From Chamaea fasciata (Eukaryota > Chordata > Aves > Passeriformes > Sylviidae): DNA of 64,000 bases. The position numbers and the translations under genes were made by a program. This document shows positions 52,116 through 64,000 of the stretch, piece by piece; the first letter of the stretch is position 1, and each line of letters opens with the position of its first letter. The stretch lies in the NCBI GenBank assembly GCA_029207755.1, contig JARCOQ010000003.1:90908646-90972645 (forward strand), read 5' to 3'. The notes under the pieces are model-generated. The model was not told where the DNA came from and ran no database searches. It saw only the letters and a program-made list of their open reading frames with translations.

Positions 52116-53985
52116 CTAAAATAAATTAAAAAAACCCCCCAGGATTATTTAAAATAAAATGCAAAAGAAACAGATGATAAAGCAACAATGTACTTCAGAG
52201 AAGTTTCTGGTATAAAGCAGTTTGGTGGAGCTGAGAACCCAGAAAGAGAAAATAAATGCCAACAGTCAAATGATAATAGTGCAAGTACTTACCATTAACT
52301 TATTTTTAAAAACTGTGCTGCATTGTTGACCTACGTGCTTTTTGTTCCGGTCAACCTTGAGCGAATTAATTGGCAGCTGGTATTAATAGCAGAAAGCAGA
52401 TAGCCACAAACCAGCTGGATTGAAACAGTGAAATGTGAAAGATTAGGAACATCTTCAGATCTGATTTATTTGATTAAGACAGCAAATTATAGGTCACACT
52501 GTTATGTTCTTACTATTATGCACACAGTTGCTGAGAAAGGGGCAGAGCTTCAAAGCTCTGTATCATTCCTGTAAAGCATCATATAGGAATACTTTTTTCA
52601 GAGATTTGATGATTCATCAAAATGAATTAAACCCCATTAACTGGAGTGTGACCATGCCTCGTAAGCATGACATAGTGATTAGAAATCAGACTGCAAAAAT
52701 GAACTGAGAAATCTGTAAATGGCACAAAAAAATCAGAGTCTTTTTTTTGTTAGCAGCTGGATATGCAATTCCATCAGTCCACTGATGGGCTGAAGGTGGC
52801 CTGTCCAGCTGCAGGGAGCTCATGAGATCCTTGACCTGGGATAAGGCAGACCAACATGAGACCAGTAGGTGAGTGGGACACATGAATCAAACACCGCTTT
52901 CGATCTTTACATTTGTTCATTTGGTGCACTATTACTGGAAACTTCTGTGTTTAACTCACTCTTATTTTTAGTCCTGCACAAACCTCTGGTTTCATCATCT
53001 GCTCACTTTTTTTTTTTTTGCACACTTGCTCTCTAAGTCTTCTTGGAAGCTGGAGAAAGGTGCAATAAACAATGCCACCTTCTTACGCCTCTTTTGTCAA
53101 TCTTCACAATTTTATTTTTTTCTTTAAGTAAGTATGACATAAAATGTGCATTTAGATGAGTATTTTTCTCTTATAGTTCACTTTTTCTTTCTTCTTTAAT
53201 GGTATTTTCATTCAGGTTTTAAGACATTATGATCTGACAGCATTAGAGGTCAAGAGCTTAGGACTTGCTTGGCTACTCTCATATAACATCAGCTCCTGTA
53301 GTACTTTTATTGCTAGGGTATGAGTGAGACACTTTCTGGAGAAGTTTGACAGAGCATATGACATGAATTAAATTTTATTTTTTCTAAATAAGGTCCCTTT
53401 TTGGAAAATACCCTTGCTGAAAATACGGTCTGCCAGAATGTGTTGCAAATGAGTTGGAAAAATGATAGACTAAGAACCTAGAAACATAACAGCAGGTGTT
53501 AAAAAGAAACTTCTTGCAGGTGAAATGGAGACTGCAAAAATTGTCTTTCAGATGTACAATACAGCATTCAGGAAAATTTCAGAGGGGGGCAGTCATCATA
53601 TTTCAGTACTACTATGCCAATTTAAACCAATTAAAACTACATCTAAAGATGAAATGCATGCTGCTTTAGAAAGCAATTCTCATATTGGCATTTTCCCATA
53701 ATTTAGTTTGCTCTAAATGAAACCATCATACAAAAGATAAATTTGAAAATATTTGGATTATATTTGTTTGAGGAAAAATTAAAATGGTGAGTACCAGAAC
53801 CGTTATAAAGCCCTCTTAGCTGTAAGAGAAAGATCTCACCATAGAGACAACTTTCCTGAAAATCTAGCTGTAGCAGTTGGTTCCATTTTCTTCCCTTCAT
53901 AACCTCAGTTTAGTGAAATACTTTTGATAATTTTTTTAATACATATTCTGCAATATTTTATAGAAGTTGAAACTTGGTGTCTTAC
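52116..53985 (-). other. MCPH1: MCPH1 last intron
   Basis: An intron of about 1.87 kb, phase 1, donor GTAAGA and acceptor TTTTAG. AT-rich, with a T-run near 53008-53020; it contains no other recognisable feature. Confidence 0.93.
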
Positions 53986-54223
53986 CTAATATCCATTTTT
54001 CTGATAAAGATACTATTTCCTGGTACTTCTTTCCTGGCTTTTTTCCTATACAGATTTTTGCCTGACGTAAGGCTTTACATATTTTCCCCCCTGCCAGCTG
54101 TATAAGTTCCATTAGCTTTTTGCATGGTGGCTGACTGGTAGGAGATACAAACATGACAGGCTGGTTTGAAAAGAGATTCTGCTGGTATTTTCCTGTTGAT
54201 AGATGACGCTGAAGCCTGCAGAT
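53986..54223 (-). CDS. MCPH1: MCPH1 penultimate exon (third BRCT domain)
   Basis: Microcephalin regulates chromosome condensation and binds phosphorylated H2AX through its paired C-terminal BRCT domains. This 238-base exon encodes 79 residues and part of an 80th, from ICRLQRHLSTGKYQQNLF, through SNQPVMFVSPTSQPPCKKLM, to VSLSEKWIL. It shows BRCT features: a first strand (PVMFVSP), the Gly-Gly turn in LIQLAGGKI, and the conserved Trp in SEKWIL. It matches the human exon block FADQPVMFVSP...KYLSEKWVLD. Splice sites: acceptor AATACAG, donor TTAG|GTAAGA, leaving phase 1. The first BRCT of the pair must come from exons beyond the window. Confidence 0.96.
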
Positions 54224-55331
54224 CTGTATTTGAGGAAACAAGAAAATTAATTAACCAATGTGTTACATTTCCACTCAAAGTAAGGCTAATCCTTGTTTTT
54301 CATAATTAAAAAAAATTAAAAAAATATATATTAGTATGAACTTTACTTTTTCAGGTGTATCAGAAACTCTTGGGTAAAATATACAAAGAATTTGCTATCC
54401 TTGATCAACACAATTCCCAAACCAGAGTTTATTTTCATTATAGGTCAGATATTTTACCTATAAAACTTCTTAATGCACTTGACAATATTATTTTTCACCA
54501 TAGTCTTACATTCTTACATTTATAACACTGGCCATCACACAGAAATCTTAAAGGATATTATAAATAATTATAGTCTTGCAGCATAAATACAAACTGTGAT
54601 AGCCTTTATAACAATACAGCATATAATGCTTGCTGGTTTGGGGAGTTTACAAACATATCTAACTCAGGGTTTAAATTACTTTAGGACCTCTTTTCCTCTC
54701 CTGTGCTCCACGGATACAAACTACATTTTTGCTTAGATGTATGAAGTAATACAACTGTACCAGCACTCAGAGCAAAACATTTACTGCAGACCACTTTGTG
54801 TCCACAAAATCAAAAGAAGTTTCTCTGTGAATGCTGTGCAGCTTGTAACATTTGATCATTATAACAAAAATCTGTTTGATCTATATAAGGCAAATTTTCT
54901 TCCAGTATATACCTGGCAGAACAGTGTTCCAGCAATTAAAGCCATTTCCTTTAGTTTATATGCATAAAAGCATTGCACACAGCAAGTGTACACACCATGG
55001 TATGCAAAATAAAGTTTTCATACCAAAATTAAAAAATAGGTTGTATTTCTTAGTGTGAGGCTGCCATTTACCTGCCAGAGCAATGTAGGTAACAGCTCTG
55101 ATCTTGTATTACTTGTCAAAGTTTGGAAAATTTATAATGAGACTGGAGTTAATTGCAAGATGAGAACAAAAAGAAATGTTTCATATTATGTGATGCTTGG
55201 AATTTTTATAGAGATGACAACATGAGCATAGAGGAAAGGTCATTTTGCATATATCTGGTTTATGTGAAACATCTGAATATGAATCTGTAGCATGTGAGAA
55301 GGTGTAACTGGAACAGTGGAAAAGAATTAGC

Positions 55332-55358
55332 TGTTGAGTGGATTTCTTCCACTCAACA
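55332..55358. repeat. 11-base inverted repeat with 5-base loop
   Basis: Arms tgttgagtgga (55332-55342) and tccactcaaca (55348-55358) are exact reverse complements around a 5-base loop. A stable stem-loop is possible in MCPH1 intron RNA; the stem is too short for a microRNA precursor. Confidence 0.9.
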
Positions 55359-58300
55359 CACAAACATGCTGTATGAAACTATAGGCACTTAAGAATCTAA
55401 TGTGATAATGTATGTACTTGGCAGATGTACAGCCAAAGTAAGAATCTCCACCTGATTTGCAGGGGTTTACAAAGCCAAATAGTTTAATGGAATGTTCACA
55501 GATAAAAGTCCAAGTGAATTGCCTTAGCACTTCTGATCAATGAGCTAGAGGAAGATCCTGCAAAGCCTGAAACCCATGGTAACATGAGGCTTCAGCCCAG
55601 TGGCTCTCTGTCACTGGCCTCTACTGTTCTGGGACATGTCTATCCATGTCAATCTGAATTTTGATATCTCCTCCATCAATAAATAATTCAGCTTTCTCAG
55701 ATTGTTAATTCCTTGGTTGCTCTCCTGAGAATAAAATTAGGTTGATTCTTTGCTTTCTGCATTCACTAAGTTATAAAGACAGCGACTGCTATGGATGAAG
55801 CAGACCAAAAAGACTCAGTCACAGCCCAAGAAATACCCTATATTTTCTATTCCTTTGTAAAGTTGAGTTTAGGAACACACCTAATCTTGTCTCATAGCTG
55901 CTAAATAATTCTGTTGATCACAGTATCATTGCAGAGTTATATTGCAGACTTTGGAGGACCCAGACTTATTGAATATATCTGATGGTCCTTCCTGCACCTG
56001 ATGCCTTGCATGTGCAGATCTGGTTTTGGACTCAGTGGAGTACTGCCTACCTCCATCTGAGCAGAATGCTCTTCTAGGAGTACCGGTCTGCTGGGCATCT
56101 TGGTGTCAACAAAACTAGAAAATTAATAATTGTACTATTTAAATATATGCTACCAGATTTGGAATTCTCTAGGGGTACCATTTGTGATGGGTGTTGTGAG
56201 GCTTGGAGGCCATGATCACTGTCTTAAAAGAAGACTAGGTCAGGAACATAAACCATTTGTAATCTGTGATATACAGAGAGAGCAGTGTGATTTTGGTATT
56301 ACTAGGACTGCAATCATTAATCTTAATTTAAAAACTGTGCAGTTGTGAAACTATGAAAGTGCTTGTTGTAAGCACTCTAAACAAATTAAAGTATGCACTA
56401 TAGTGAAAAATAACAATCTCTTTGTATCAACCTCGTAACAGCCTCATGACAAATGAAATGCCATCTTAGTTCATCTGACAGAGCTCTTTCAAATTGTTTA
56501 TTGGCACAAATCAGATGCAATTGACAGAAAAAAAGATGATTCAAAGAGTGCTAATTTATCTACAATAGATTAAACTAAAAAAGACAAAAGTCACACTGGT
56601 TTTGTCAACATGAAACTCTAAGATTTTAAAGATAAAAATTATTAGAATTGATAAGATTTTATCTTAAGAAGGTAGTAGGACTTGTGTTAGATAGAAGACA
56701 TCAAATATAAAATTTTGCAATCTGCTATTCCACATATTGTAGGGAATATTATTTAAAAGGGCTAATTGTATTTCCTAAAAAAGTTCCCCTGAAAGGATTT
56801 ATTTGCTGCCATTGTAATGAAAATTCATTTATATGATACATCTTCCTATAGAAACAGCGGTTGGATGAAATTAGTATTAAAGCAAATGTGTACATAGCTA
56901 ATTGTAAAATCAGGAAACCCAAATTTTAAGGACCTAACAGCTCTCAGCTCATGTCCACAATTTGCATGCTTTATTTATACATTCAGTACATAGTAAGGGC
57001 ACCCAGAGAAGGGAAATGCTGCTGTGCTATGGAGTGGGTTTCCTTAAACTGCATTTACAGTTCCATGTGGGTTCCTTACCCAGTGCATTTGAGAGGAGGA
57101 CGGCAAGAACAGCACATCCCGGTGGTAGCAAAGGAAAGGTTCAACATGGACTGTCATCTCTGCATTTTCTTTGTCTGCATCACCACCACCACTTTCCCAG
57201 TCAGCTGTGCCTGGATTTGCTCAAGCACACTGGATCCACTCACAGGCCACAGAGAGGCAAAAATCACAGCGTTTACATTCAGAGCTCAGAGAGGAGTCTG
57301 GAAGGTTAACTTTGCTTTCTGGCCCACTGGCCTGAGAGTTACACTGCTGGCCAGCTGCTGAAGGGCAGCCAGCTGACCACACAGGCTTTGGCGGAGGGAT
57401 GAGAGGGCACAGTCAAGTCCTTACCTCTGAATTGACTCAGCTGCCTTTGCAACATCAAAGCCTTTGCAGCACCCCAGGGGTGCTCCCAGTCCTTTGAAAC
57501 CATACCCATTTCATGCAAACTTTTACAAATAAATCAATAATTCCTTAGCAGAGACCAAGCCTGGGAAAATATCAGATCCCAAAAGCAACTATTTCCACAA
57601 ACTGTGGATCTACAAGTCAGTAGTTACGGTTACAATTGTGTTAGTGCCTATTAGACAGCACTGATTTTCATTTCCAATGGTATTCTTTAGCAGATGAACA
57701 CTAAAACCAAGTGTTACTGACCCATCTATTTAATCTTTTCAGTAAGACTCTAACCATGAACCTCATCCTTTCACTAGCTGGATGAATGCTAGAAAAGACA
57801 TCTTTTACATGCATACATTTCTCATAAATGTACCATTAATGTAGTTTGTTTGAACCTAAGTTTTAAATGGAAAAAAATTACTGCTGACAGAAGTAAAACT
57901 TAAGGAGAATGTATGACAAATAAATAAAGCCTTTCTCAGCTATAAAATAAAAAAAAACCACAAAAGAACTTCACCAACTATTGTCCCTCCTGTGACTCAT
58001 TTTCAATCCCCCCAAGCCAAAAGAGCATGTAGCGTAAAAACCTCTAAATTTCATAATTTTGTCTAGGACTGTATGAAAGTACCTCCTGCTGGGTAAGGTG
58101 CCAGAACAAACACAAAACCTCATAAACTCCATAGGAGACAGCTATCAAGTGCCACAAAGGTATTATCTCTGCATAATACCTGAATTCTTGTAATACATAA
58201 GTAAATAAATATTTTGGATGTACTTGGAAATTTTTAAGCACTGAAACTGCTAATTTCCTATATACAGCACTCAATTTTCAAAGTCTCACTTCCAGAAAAC

Positions 58301-59673
58301 AGCACATGAAGAAATGTCCATTCTAAATTGCTATTAGAAAAAGCATACTTCACAAAAATTAAATGAAGAATATGGTTATGACTTACTACAATTAATAGAA
58401 ATTGTACTTGTAGACTAGAATTAATAATGTGAAGTACTAGGTTCAATAATATATATAATGTAGCCATCTTTAATGATTACACGTGTCTGAAAATTTGTGC
58501 ATGCACAATCAATGTATGCATTATGAATCTTCATTCTTAATTTCAATTATTCACTAGAGATAAATAAATTACAAAAAATCCAATTTGATTTATTTTATAA
58601 TTAATACTTTTGCATTTAATATAGCAATTATGAAAACATGGGAAGCTGTAATGTCTTGGTTATTGTTACTTGCAAAAATAATTAATATATTCTATTAAAT
58701 GCAAACAGCAAAAAATTAAATTGCAGACACAACTTTTAAGAGAGAAGATTGTGTATTTTATGGTTTATATCTATCCAAAGATTGAGTATTATTCCATATG
58801 AAATTGATGAGAAATTGCTCATTTTCAGTAAAAAGAAAATTGACTGTTGAAGTATTAAGGATTAGTTCACTACTTTGCAAATATTAAATGACAAAACCCC
58901 CACAAAACTGATGAACACCAAATCCCACAGGCTTTATGCTTTGATAATATACAAATTTTACACTAAGACATATGAAATAGCATATTAATTTAATATAGTT
59001 TAGTGGTGTTGCTGGGGAAATATTAAGTTCTAAGATTTTAATATTCATATACTGTCTAAGTAATGTTTACATTTTCAGTTGCTATAATTCTTTATGAAGC
59101 TCTTGTGAGGAATGAAATCAAAATTATATTTCTGTTAGGAATCATTACATTTGCATGGTGATATGCATATTTGGACAGTCTGCCATTTAGTAAAAATTTA
59201 AAAGAAAAACACATATGTGGAGCCCCATGTATATGTAGAGATCAAGGGCTTATATCCCCACAAGTGAACCATCAGCCTGCTTCTGATAAAAAAGAGAGTA
59301 TTGCAGTGTGCAGACTTCTGAAAGTACAGTTATCCTGCAGTGAGGAATTTGCAGAATCTGCAGGACCCTATAGGGATCAAGGAGGTTTGTGTTAACAATG
59401 CAGTACTGCTGCAAGACATAGAAGAAATGCTTTCTTTTTGGTCTTTCTAAATACCAGGTTTAATAGGATAGAAGCAACTAATCAAGTAGCAACTCCATTT
59501 TTGTAGGAAAAACATGTGCCACACATTTTCAACTTAAATTAAAAGCTCATAATTTTGGTTGTTTGGTTGTTTTTTTTTTTTAGCACTTGGCTGAGGTTTT
59601 TTAACATATTAAATATTATTAACATAATATTTAACATATTAACTAAAATTGAAATAGTAATTACTAAAAGCTT

Positions 59674-59713
59674 TAAAAATAAATAAATAAATAAACAAAC
59701 AAATAAATAAATT
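59674..59713. repeat. (AAAT)n microsatellite with AAAC interruptions
   Basis: About nine units of AAAT/AAAC in MCPH1 intron DNA, next to an AT-rich patch with repeated TTAACATATT (59601-59650). Confidence 0.9.
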
Positions 59714-61494
59714 GGTGCTCTCCAGCATGAAAAGAGCATGTTAAGAGCTGGAAACAACTTTCTTCAGCAATCAGTTTCACAAAAAAAAATAGATCCTCAG
59801 CTTTCAAGAATGCTGTTGCAGTTAATGGAACACCACACTGGTGTAGGACCCCAGCTGGTTCCGGATCTTTTCACTGCCATCCTATTATCTCAACAACACC
59901 CAGAACCTTATTCCACTCCTCAGCATGACATGCATTTGTTATTACTAGTGATGTTTTCCATTCTCAGAGCAAAACTCAACTTGCAACATCCAACTTGCAA
60001 CATAAATTAATTACAAATATTGCATCTTTATCTCTGACTATTTATTGAAAAAGATCTTTCTCATTGGTTACTGATAGCCTTTGGCTGAAATAGAAGCTCC
60101 CTGTCTATGAAGACTTCAGACAGCCAGAAGTGAGAATATTTTCAATGCTTGATAAAGCTACATCAGAACCCCAGCACAGGCACACATGCAGAGATCGTGT
60201 ACAACCTATGGCAAACAGGCCATAGGTTTCTGTAGTAGAAAACCTGGTGCTCTGAACCAGGAGCCAGAAGTGGAAGAGGATAGAGCAGAAAATTTGGTGC
60301 AGAAAAAAACCCAAACCTTCAACGTCTGGTCTTGAAAAATAAAAAGGAAAGCAAAAGGAGAAATGTCATACAGTTAAGACTGTATTATCTGAAAAGTTAT
60401 TCAAAACAGTTTCTTCCCCTCCTCTGATACTCCTTCGTACAAGAGTTTCCTGGCCAAGGCGAGGGCGAAAGCAAGAACACTCGAATCCAGACAATTTAGC
60501 TGATATTGTTTCTTTCTGCAGCCTTTTGGCAGACAACTGTGCTTCTCTCAAATCCCACAGACTGATAAGAAAAGTTAATTTCACCAATCTATTCTCTGAA
60601 AGAACTGAGTCCCAATGGGAATACTGTATGAAAATGTTTGGCAAATAAATCTACTGTTTGGCGGATATTCAAAATTATACTGGAAGACATCCGAACCATT
60701 TTTTTCCAGCACAGGCAAATTTTTGCAGGAAAAAAATAACAAATTCACTTATTTTTAGTTTAATTTCCTTGTTTTCCAGAGATAGGACTATTTTTAAAAA
60801 CTACATAGTTCAATGTAATCAACTATAGATTAATAAAAAACAAATCAGGGTAAAGCAATGTCTTTTCCCTCTTAAGAACAACTATAACTTGCAAATCAAG
60901 GAGCTGTATTTCCAATATATATACAATTTAAAAACACTCTGATAATATTGTAAGATATGGTCACTTTACTATAACTATTCATTTAGAACTTCAAAAATAT
61001 TCTGTAATAAATATATTTGCATTTGGTTTCAACACAAACTAAGTACTTTTGAAATTAAAAAGTCCTTTAATTACAAATTTGCTAACTGAGAAAGAATTTT
61101 TCAGGACCAGAAATTTAAACCTTTTTTCTGAAATACCTCAAAACTTGTCTTTCTTTCATTTTGTCTTATTTCAAGAGAACTCAAGTTCAAAACTACCAGA
61201 CAGTGATAGGAATGCAAATTGCAATTGCAAATTTATATCAAAATTTTGCAAATTATAATTGGGAAGGGTTTTCCTCAACAGAATATCATAAAGCAGCCCT
61301 GTTCCATGCCTCATGCCAAAGTGGTATATGAGTATGGCACATGCACCTCTGAGCCCTGCACCACTGGCATACCATGAGAGTTACATGTACTACATGTGAC
61401 AAGTCCCCAAGAATCCCAGTAAGTCCCCAAGTAGCTTTGAATTCAAAGACAGAAATCTTCCACCTCCATACACAATCTAGTCCAATGCTTATCT

Positions 61495-62105
61495 TCTCTC
61501 ACAGTTAGAAAACTTTCCTTAATGATATAACCTGAATTGCCTCTGATGCATTTTCAGCCAATTATTTCTTGTCCTAGTGCCAAGGGACATGGAGAACAAT
61601 TTCTTCTTTTCCTCTTTGCAACAACCTTTAAATATTTGAAGACAGTTATCATGTCTCCACTCAGTCATCTCTAGACTAAACAAACACAGTTCTTTCAGTC
61701 TTTGCACTGGGGTTATATTTTGTAGACCTCTGGTCGTTTTGTTACTCTCCCCTGGATTTTTGCCAATGGATCTCACATCTTTCCTGAAGTGCAGTGCCCA
61801 AAACTAGACATGGTATTCCAGCTCAGGCCCTACCACTGCTCTCTGCACACTGCAAACAATTCACGTATCTTATGCTTAGCATTCTTGTAACACATCCTTG
61901 TATGCCAGCTTCTTTTATCGGAGTATGACAGAGATTAAACATACTGGTTCAGATCCTCTAAAATATTGAGTTGTTCTTCAGGCAGAAATATTGCATTGTC
62001 ACTCTGCAGGTGATTATTTCTCTGCCTTTGCACTTGTCTTTACTGAACTCCATCATACTTATTTCTGACCATTCCTTCTATCTCTCAAGGTTATTTTAAT
62101 TCCAA
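61495..62105 (-). mobile_element. Old CR1 LINE fragment
   Basis: The minus strand follows CR1 order: GGTATTCCAG-like antisense of gtgcccaaaactagacatgg, then CAAAGACTGAAAGAACTGTG, TTTGTTTAGTCTAGAGATGA, and a decayed 3' portion ending near 61495. The 85-codon minus frame 61519-61776 (RLKELCLFSLEMTEWRHDN) is the typical translation of this CR1 segment, not a gene. The upstream part (61870-62105) matches the CR1 region more weakly. Confidence 0.8.
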
Positions 62106-62108
62106 TCT

Positions 62109-62270
62109 GTTGTAGTTTAGGCCTGGTGGCAGCAGCTAAGAACCACAGAGCTGTTTGCTTCCCCACTCTGCGGGATGTTGGGAGGGAGGAAATTCGCAAG
62201 GGTGAAGGTGAGAAAACTCATGAGGTGAGATGAAGACAGTTTAGTAAATAAAGAACTGACAGAGTGAATC
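62109..62270 (+). mobile_element. Solo-LTR-like fragment of an avian endogenous retrovirus
   Basis: The plus strand begins tgtagtttaggcctgg and contains gtgagaaaactcatgaggtg followed by agatgaagacagtttagtaa, a string typical of a common avian LTR family. No retroviral coding sequence is adjacent. It directly abuts the CR1 fragment, so it was inserted into or beside it. The exact family is not determined, and the boundaries are approximate. Confidence 0.5.
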
Positions 62271-62610
62271 TCCAGTTCTACTAACTTTAGGCCATGATTA
62301 GTCAGATTTTACAGCCTGGTAGCTTAGCAAAAGCCTAGATACCAAATACAGTATAAGGATGAAATAGGTGTACTTTTTATGCCAATGGTTCCTACATGTG
62401 CTGGTGTGGTGGTCTCAATATGTTTATGACAAAGAGCTCACGTGAGCATATATGGATCATCTGTGCAGGAGATCTAAGTGAGCAATGTTGAATCTACCAT
62501 TTTATGTCTGGCATTATTGGTAGGACTCTCCAACTAACACAGTTTGTAAATGCATGCAAGTTCATATGTCTTAAAAACACAAAGCAGGCAAAATAAGAAC
62601 AGAAAGTTTT

Positions 62611-62637
62611 TTTTATTCAACTGACAGTTGAATAAAA
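62611..62637. repeat. Perfect 13-base inverted repeat
   Basis: The arms ttttattcaactg (62611-62623) and cagttgaataaaa (62625-62637) are exact reverse complements around a single A at 62624. The sequence could extrude as a hairpin. It lies about 340 bases downstream of the LTR-like fragment. Confidence 0.95.
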
Positions 62638-64000
62638 GCAGTTGAGACCACATACAAACAAAAAAAATCTCAGCCTCCAAATAATTTGATTTAGACAACC
62701 AGCCATGACTTTAAAAGGCATGTAATATACACATGGACATGTTTTTCCTCACAGCTGACAAAGATCTATTCTTGATGGATCTATCCTCACAGGGCCTTTG
62801 GTAAAATGATACTTACATTTCTACTGGTCTCGTTTAATGCAATTTAGGAACAAATTTGTTAGTCCTTCCCATTGAGTATACTTCTAGTCCTCACTGTGGA
62901 GCAGCCATCAGGGCACAGACTGTAGTCTTTGGATGGAATACACTCAGAAGGTGGGCTCAGTTCAGGGGAGGAGGCTGGAACGAGCCCAGAGCCTGAAGTG
63001 TGTGTGGTGCTCTCAGCACTCACTCACACACTCTGCAGATCCCTTCCCAGTTGCCTGGATTACTGACTCCAAGACACAGGCACCAGGGAGCATGGAGTCA
63101 CTTCTGGCAGACGTATTGGGTTGTGATACAGGTATGGGATGTTTCTTTCAAATGGAATTATTAACTGCACAAAAATAATGACCTCAACTAAATGTAGGTT
63201 ATATTTTAACAGTTGCAACTTGCCCATATTGGTATCTCATAGTTCATTCTCATACAGCAACGACAAGGAGGAATATTCGTTGCATTTTGGCTTTTATTCC
63301 CTCATATTGCAATCATTTACCCATATTTCATATAAGGTATCCTCTAGGCTTACCAAACTCTCCCAACCCACATAAGGCTTTTTGTTTGTTGGGTTTTTGT
63401 TTTAAGCAGACCAGTGCCTATTGCATGAGACCAGTATGTTATTAATTTCAGCAGAGTAGCTTAAGGAATGAAGTATTAATGAAGTAAATAGCAATGTTTA
63501 ATCATATGGGAGTAAACACATCAACATTTTCACAGACTGAAATAATACATTTCCAGATAACTATATTTCAGTGATGAAAGACCACACTGAAACAGAAATT
63601 CCATGAGCTAATAACATGCTGCACTTAATGGAAAAACAACTTGATACTCCCCATGGTTAAATAGTACAAATAATAAAGACACAAGGCATGGAAGCCTAGT
63701 ATTTGCATTAAAGAAAAAGATTCAAAATTATAAGCTCATTTCAACTACCTCAGGCTTTTCAGATATTGAATCATTTTGGACAGTCCAGCCTTTTTTTTTT
63801 TTTTTAATCAACACAGGATATTTGTGAAGTGATTTTCAAGAAAGACATTTGTTTTGCTGGCTTAGGGAAGTGGGGAATCCTTCCATTTGCCTTTAACAGT
63901 AAATGATAAATCCAGTGCTGTCAACAGATTAGCTATACCTGGCAATGTGCAGATGAATAATACTTCGATAAATAAAAGAGTTTTCTATTCCAGTAATAAC

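Larger units (their letters stand above)
54224..64000 (-). other. MCPH1: MCPH1 intron upstream of the penultimate exon (partial)
   Basis: About 9.8 kb of AT-rich intron extending past the window edge; its acceptor is at 54224. The equivalent mammalian intron holds ANGPT2 on the opposite strand. I looked on the plus strand for the ANGPT2 first exon and found none, and there is no CpG island here. The intron contains a CR1 fragment, an LTR-like fragment, an AAAT microsatellite and two clear inverted repeats. ORFs up to 136 codons (56951-57361 plus) have no family resemblance. Confidence 0.8.

Noticed and set aside
56951..57361. 136-codon plus ORF in the MCPH1 intron.
   Set aside because: No family resemblance, a competing 115-codon frame overlaps it, and no promoter or splice context supports it.
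61519..61776. 85-codon minus ORF as a possible gene.
   Set aside because: Its translation is the usual product of a CR1 LINE 3' segment.
58900..64000. ANGPT2 first exon on the plus strand.
   Set aside because: No frame resembles the angiopoietin N-terminus and there is no associated splice donor pattern.
1..64000. CRISPR arrays, operons, insertion sequences, phage or other prokaryotic systems.
   Set aside because: No regularly spaced repeats, no dense gene packing, and clear vertebrate exon-intron structure throughout.

Overview
This window is vertebrate nuclear DNA, most likely from a songbird (passerine). Evidence: short exons with GT/AG boundaries in long AT-rich introns, CpG-island promoters, several CR1 LINE fragments, and one tRNA-Ile-headed SINE with a CR1-like tail (about 13515-13660) of the TguSINE1 type known from passerine genomes. 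There is no sign of prokaryotic sequence, and most open frames are chance ORFs or CpG-island shadows.

Left part (1-26000): the 5' half of AGPAT5 (lysophosphatidate acyltransferase 5), on the minus strand. Exon 1 lies in a CpG island (CDS 25301-25519). Exons 2, 3 and 4 are at 10352-10421, 10022-10137 and 4824-4913. All phases agree and together they encode about 165 residues. The remaining exons lie beyond base 1.

Middle part (26000-51840): an intergenic interval with CR1-derived fragments, homopolymer tracts and one unassigned CpG island (about 40640-41090). Just outside that island, on the minus strand, is an unrecognised 104-codon ORF (40198-40512), separated from it by a run of 22 C. Good splice-donor matches point the other way (plus strand) inside the island. 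This is the least explained part of the window.

Right part (51840-64000): the 3' end of MCPH1 (microcephalin), minus strand. The last coding exon is 52060-52115 and the penultimate, carrying most of the C-terminal BRCT domain, is 53986-54223. The rest (54224-64000) is the start of the large upstream intron. In mammals this intron contains the oppositely oriented gene ANGPT2, but no ANGPT2 exon is recognisable here. The intron has an old CR1 copy next to an LTR-like fragment, plus two strong inverted repeats.

MCPH1 and AGPAT5 lie head to tail in the same order and relative orientation as in the human 8p23 block, so local synteny is conserved. The two genes are functionally unrelated (chromosome condensation/DNA damage response versus phospholipid synthesis).
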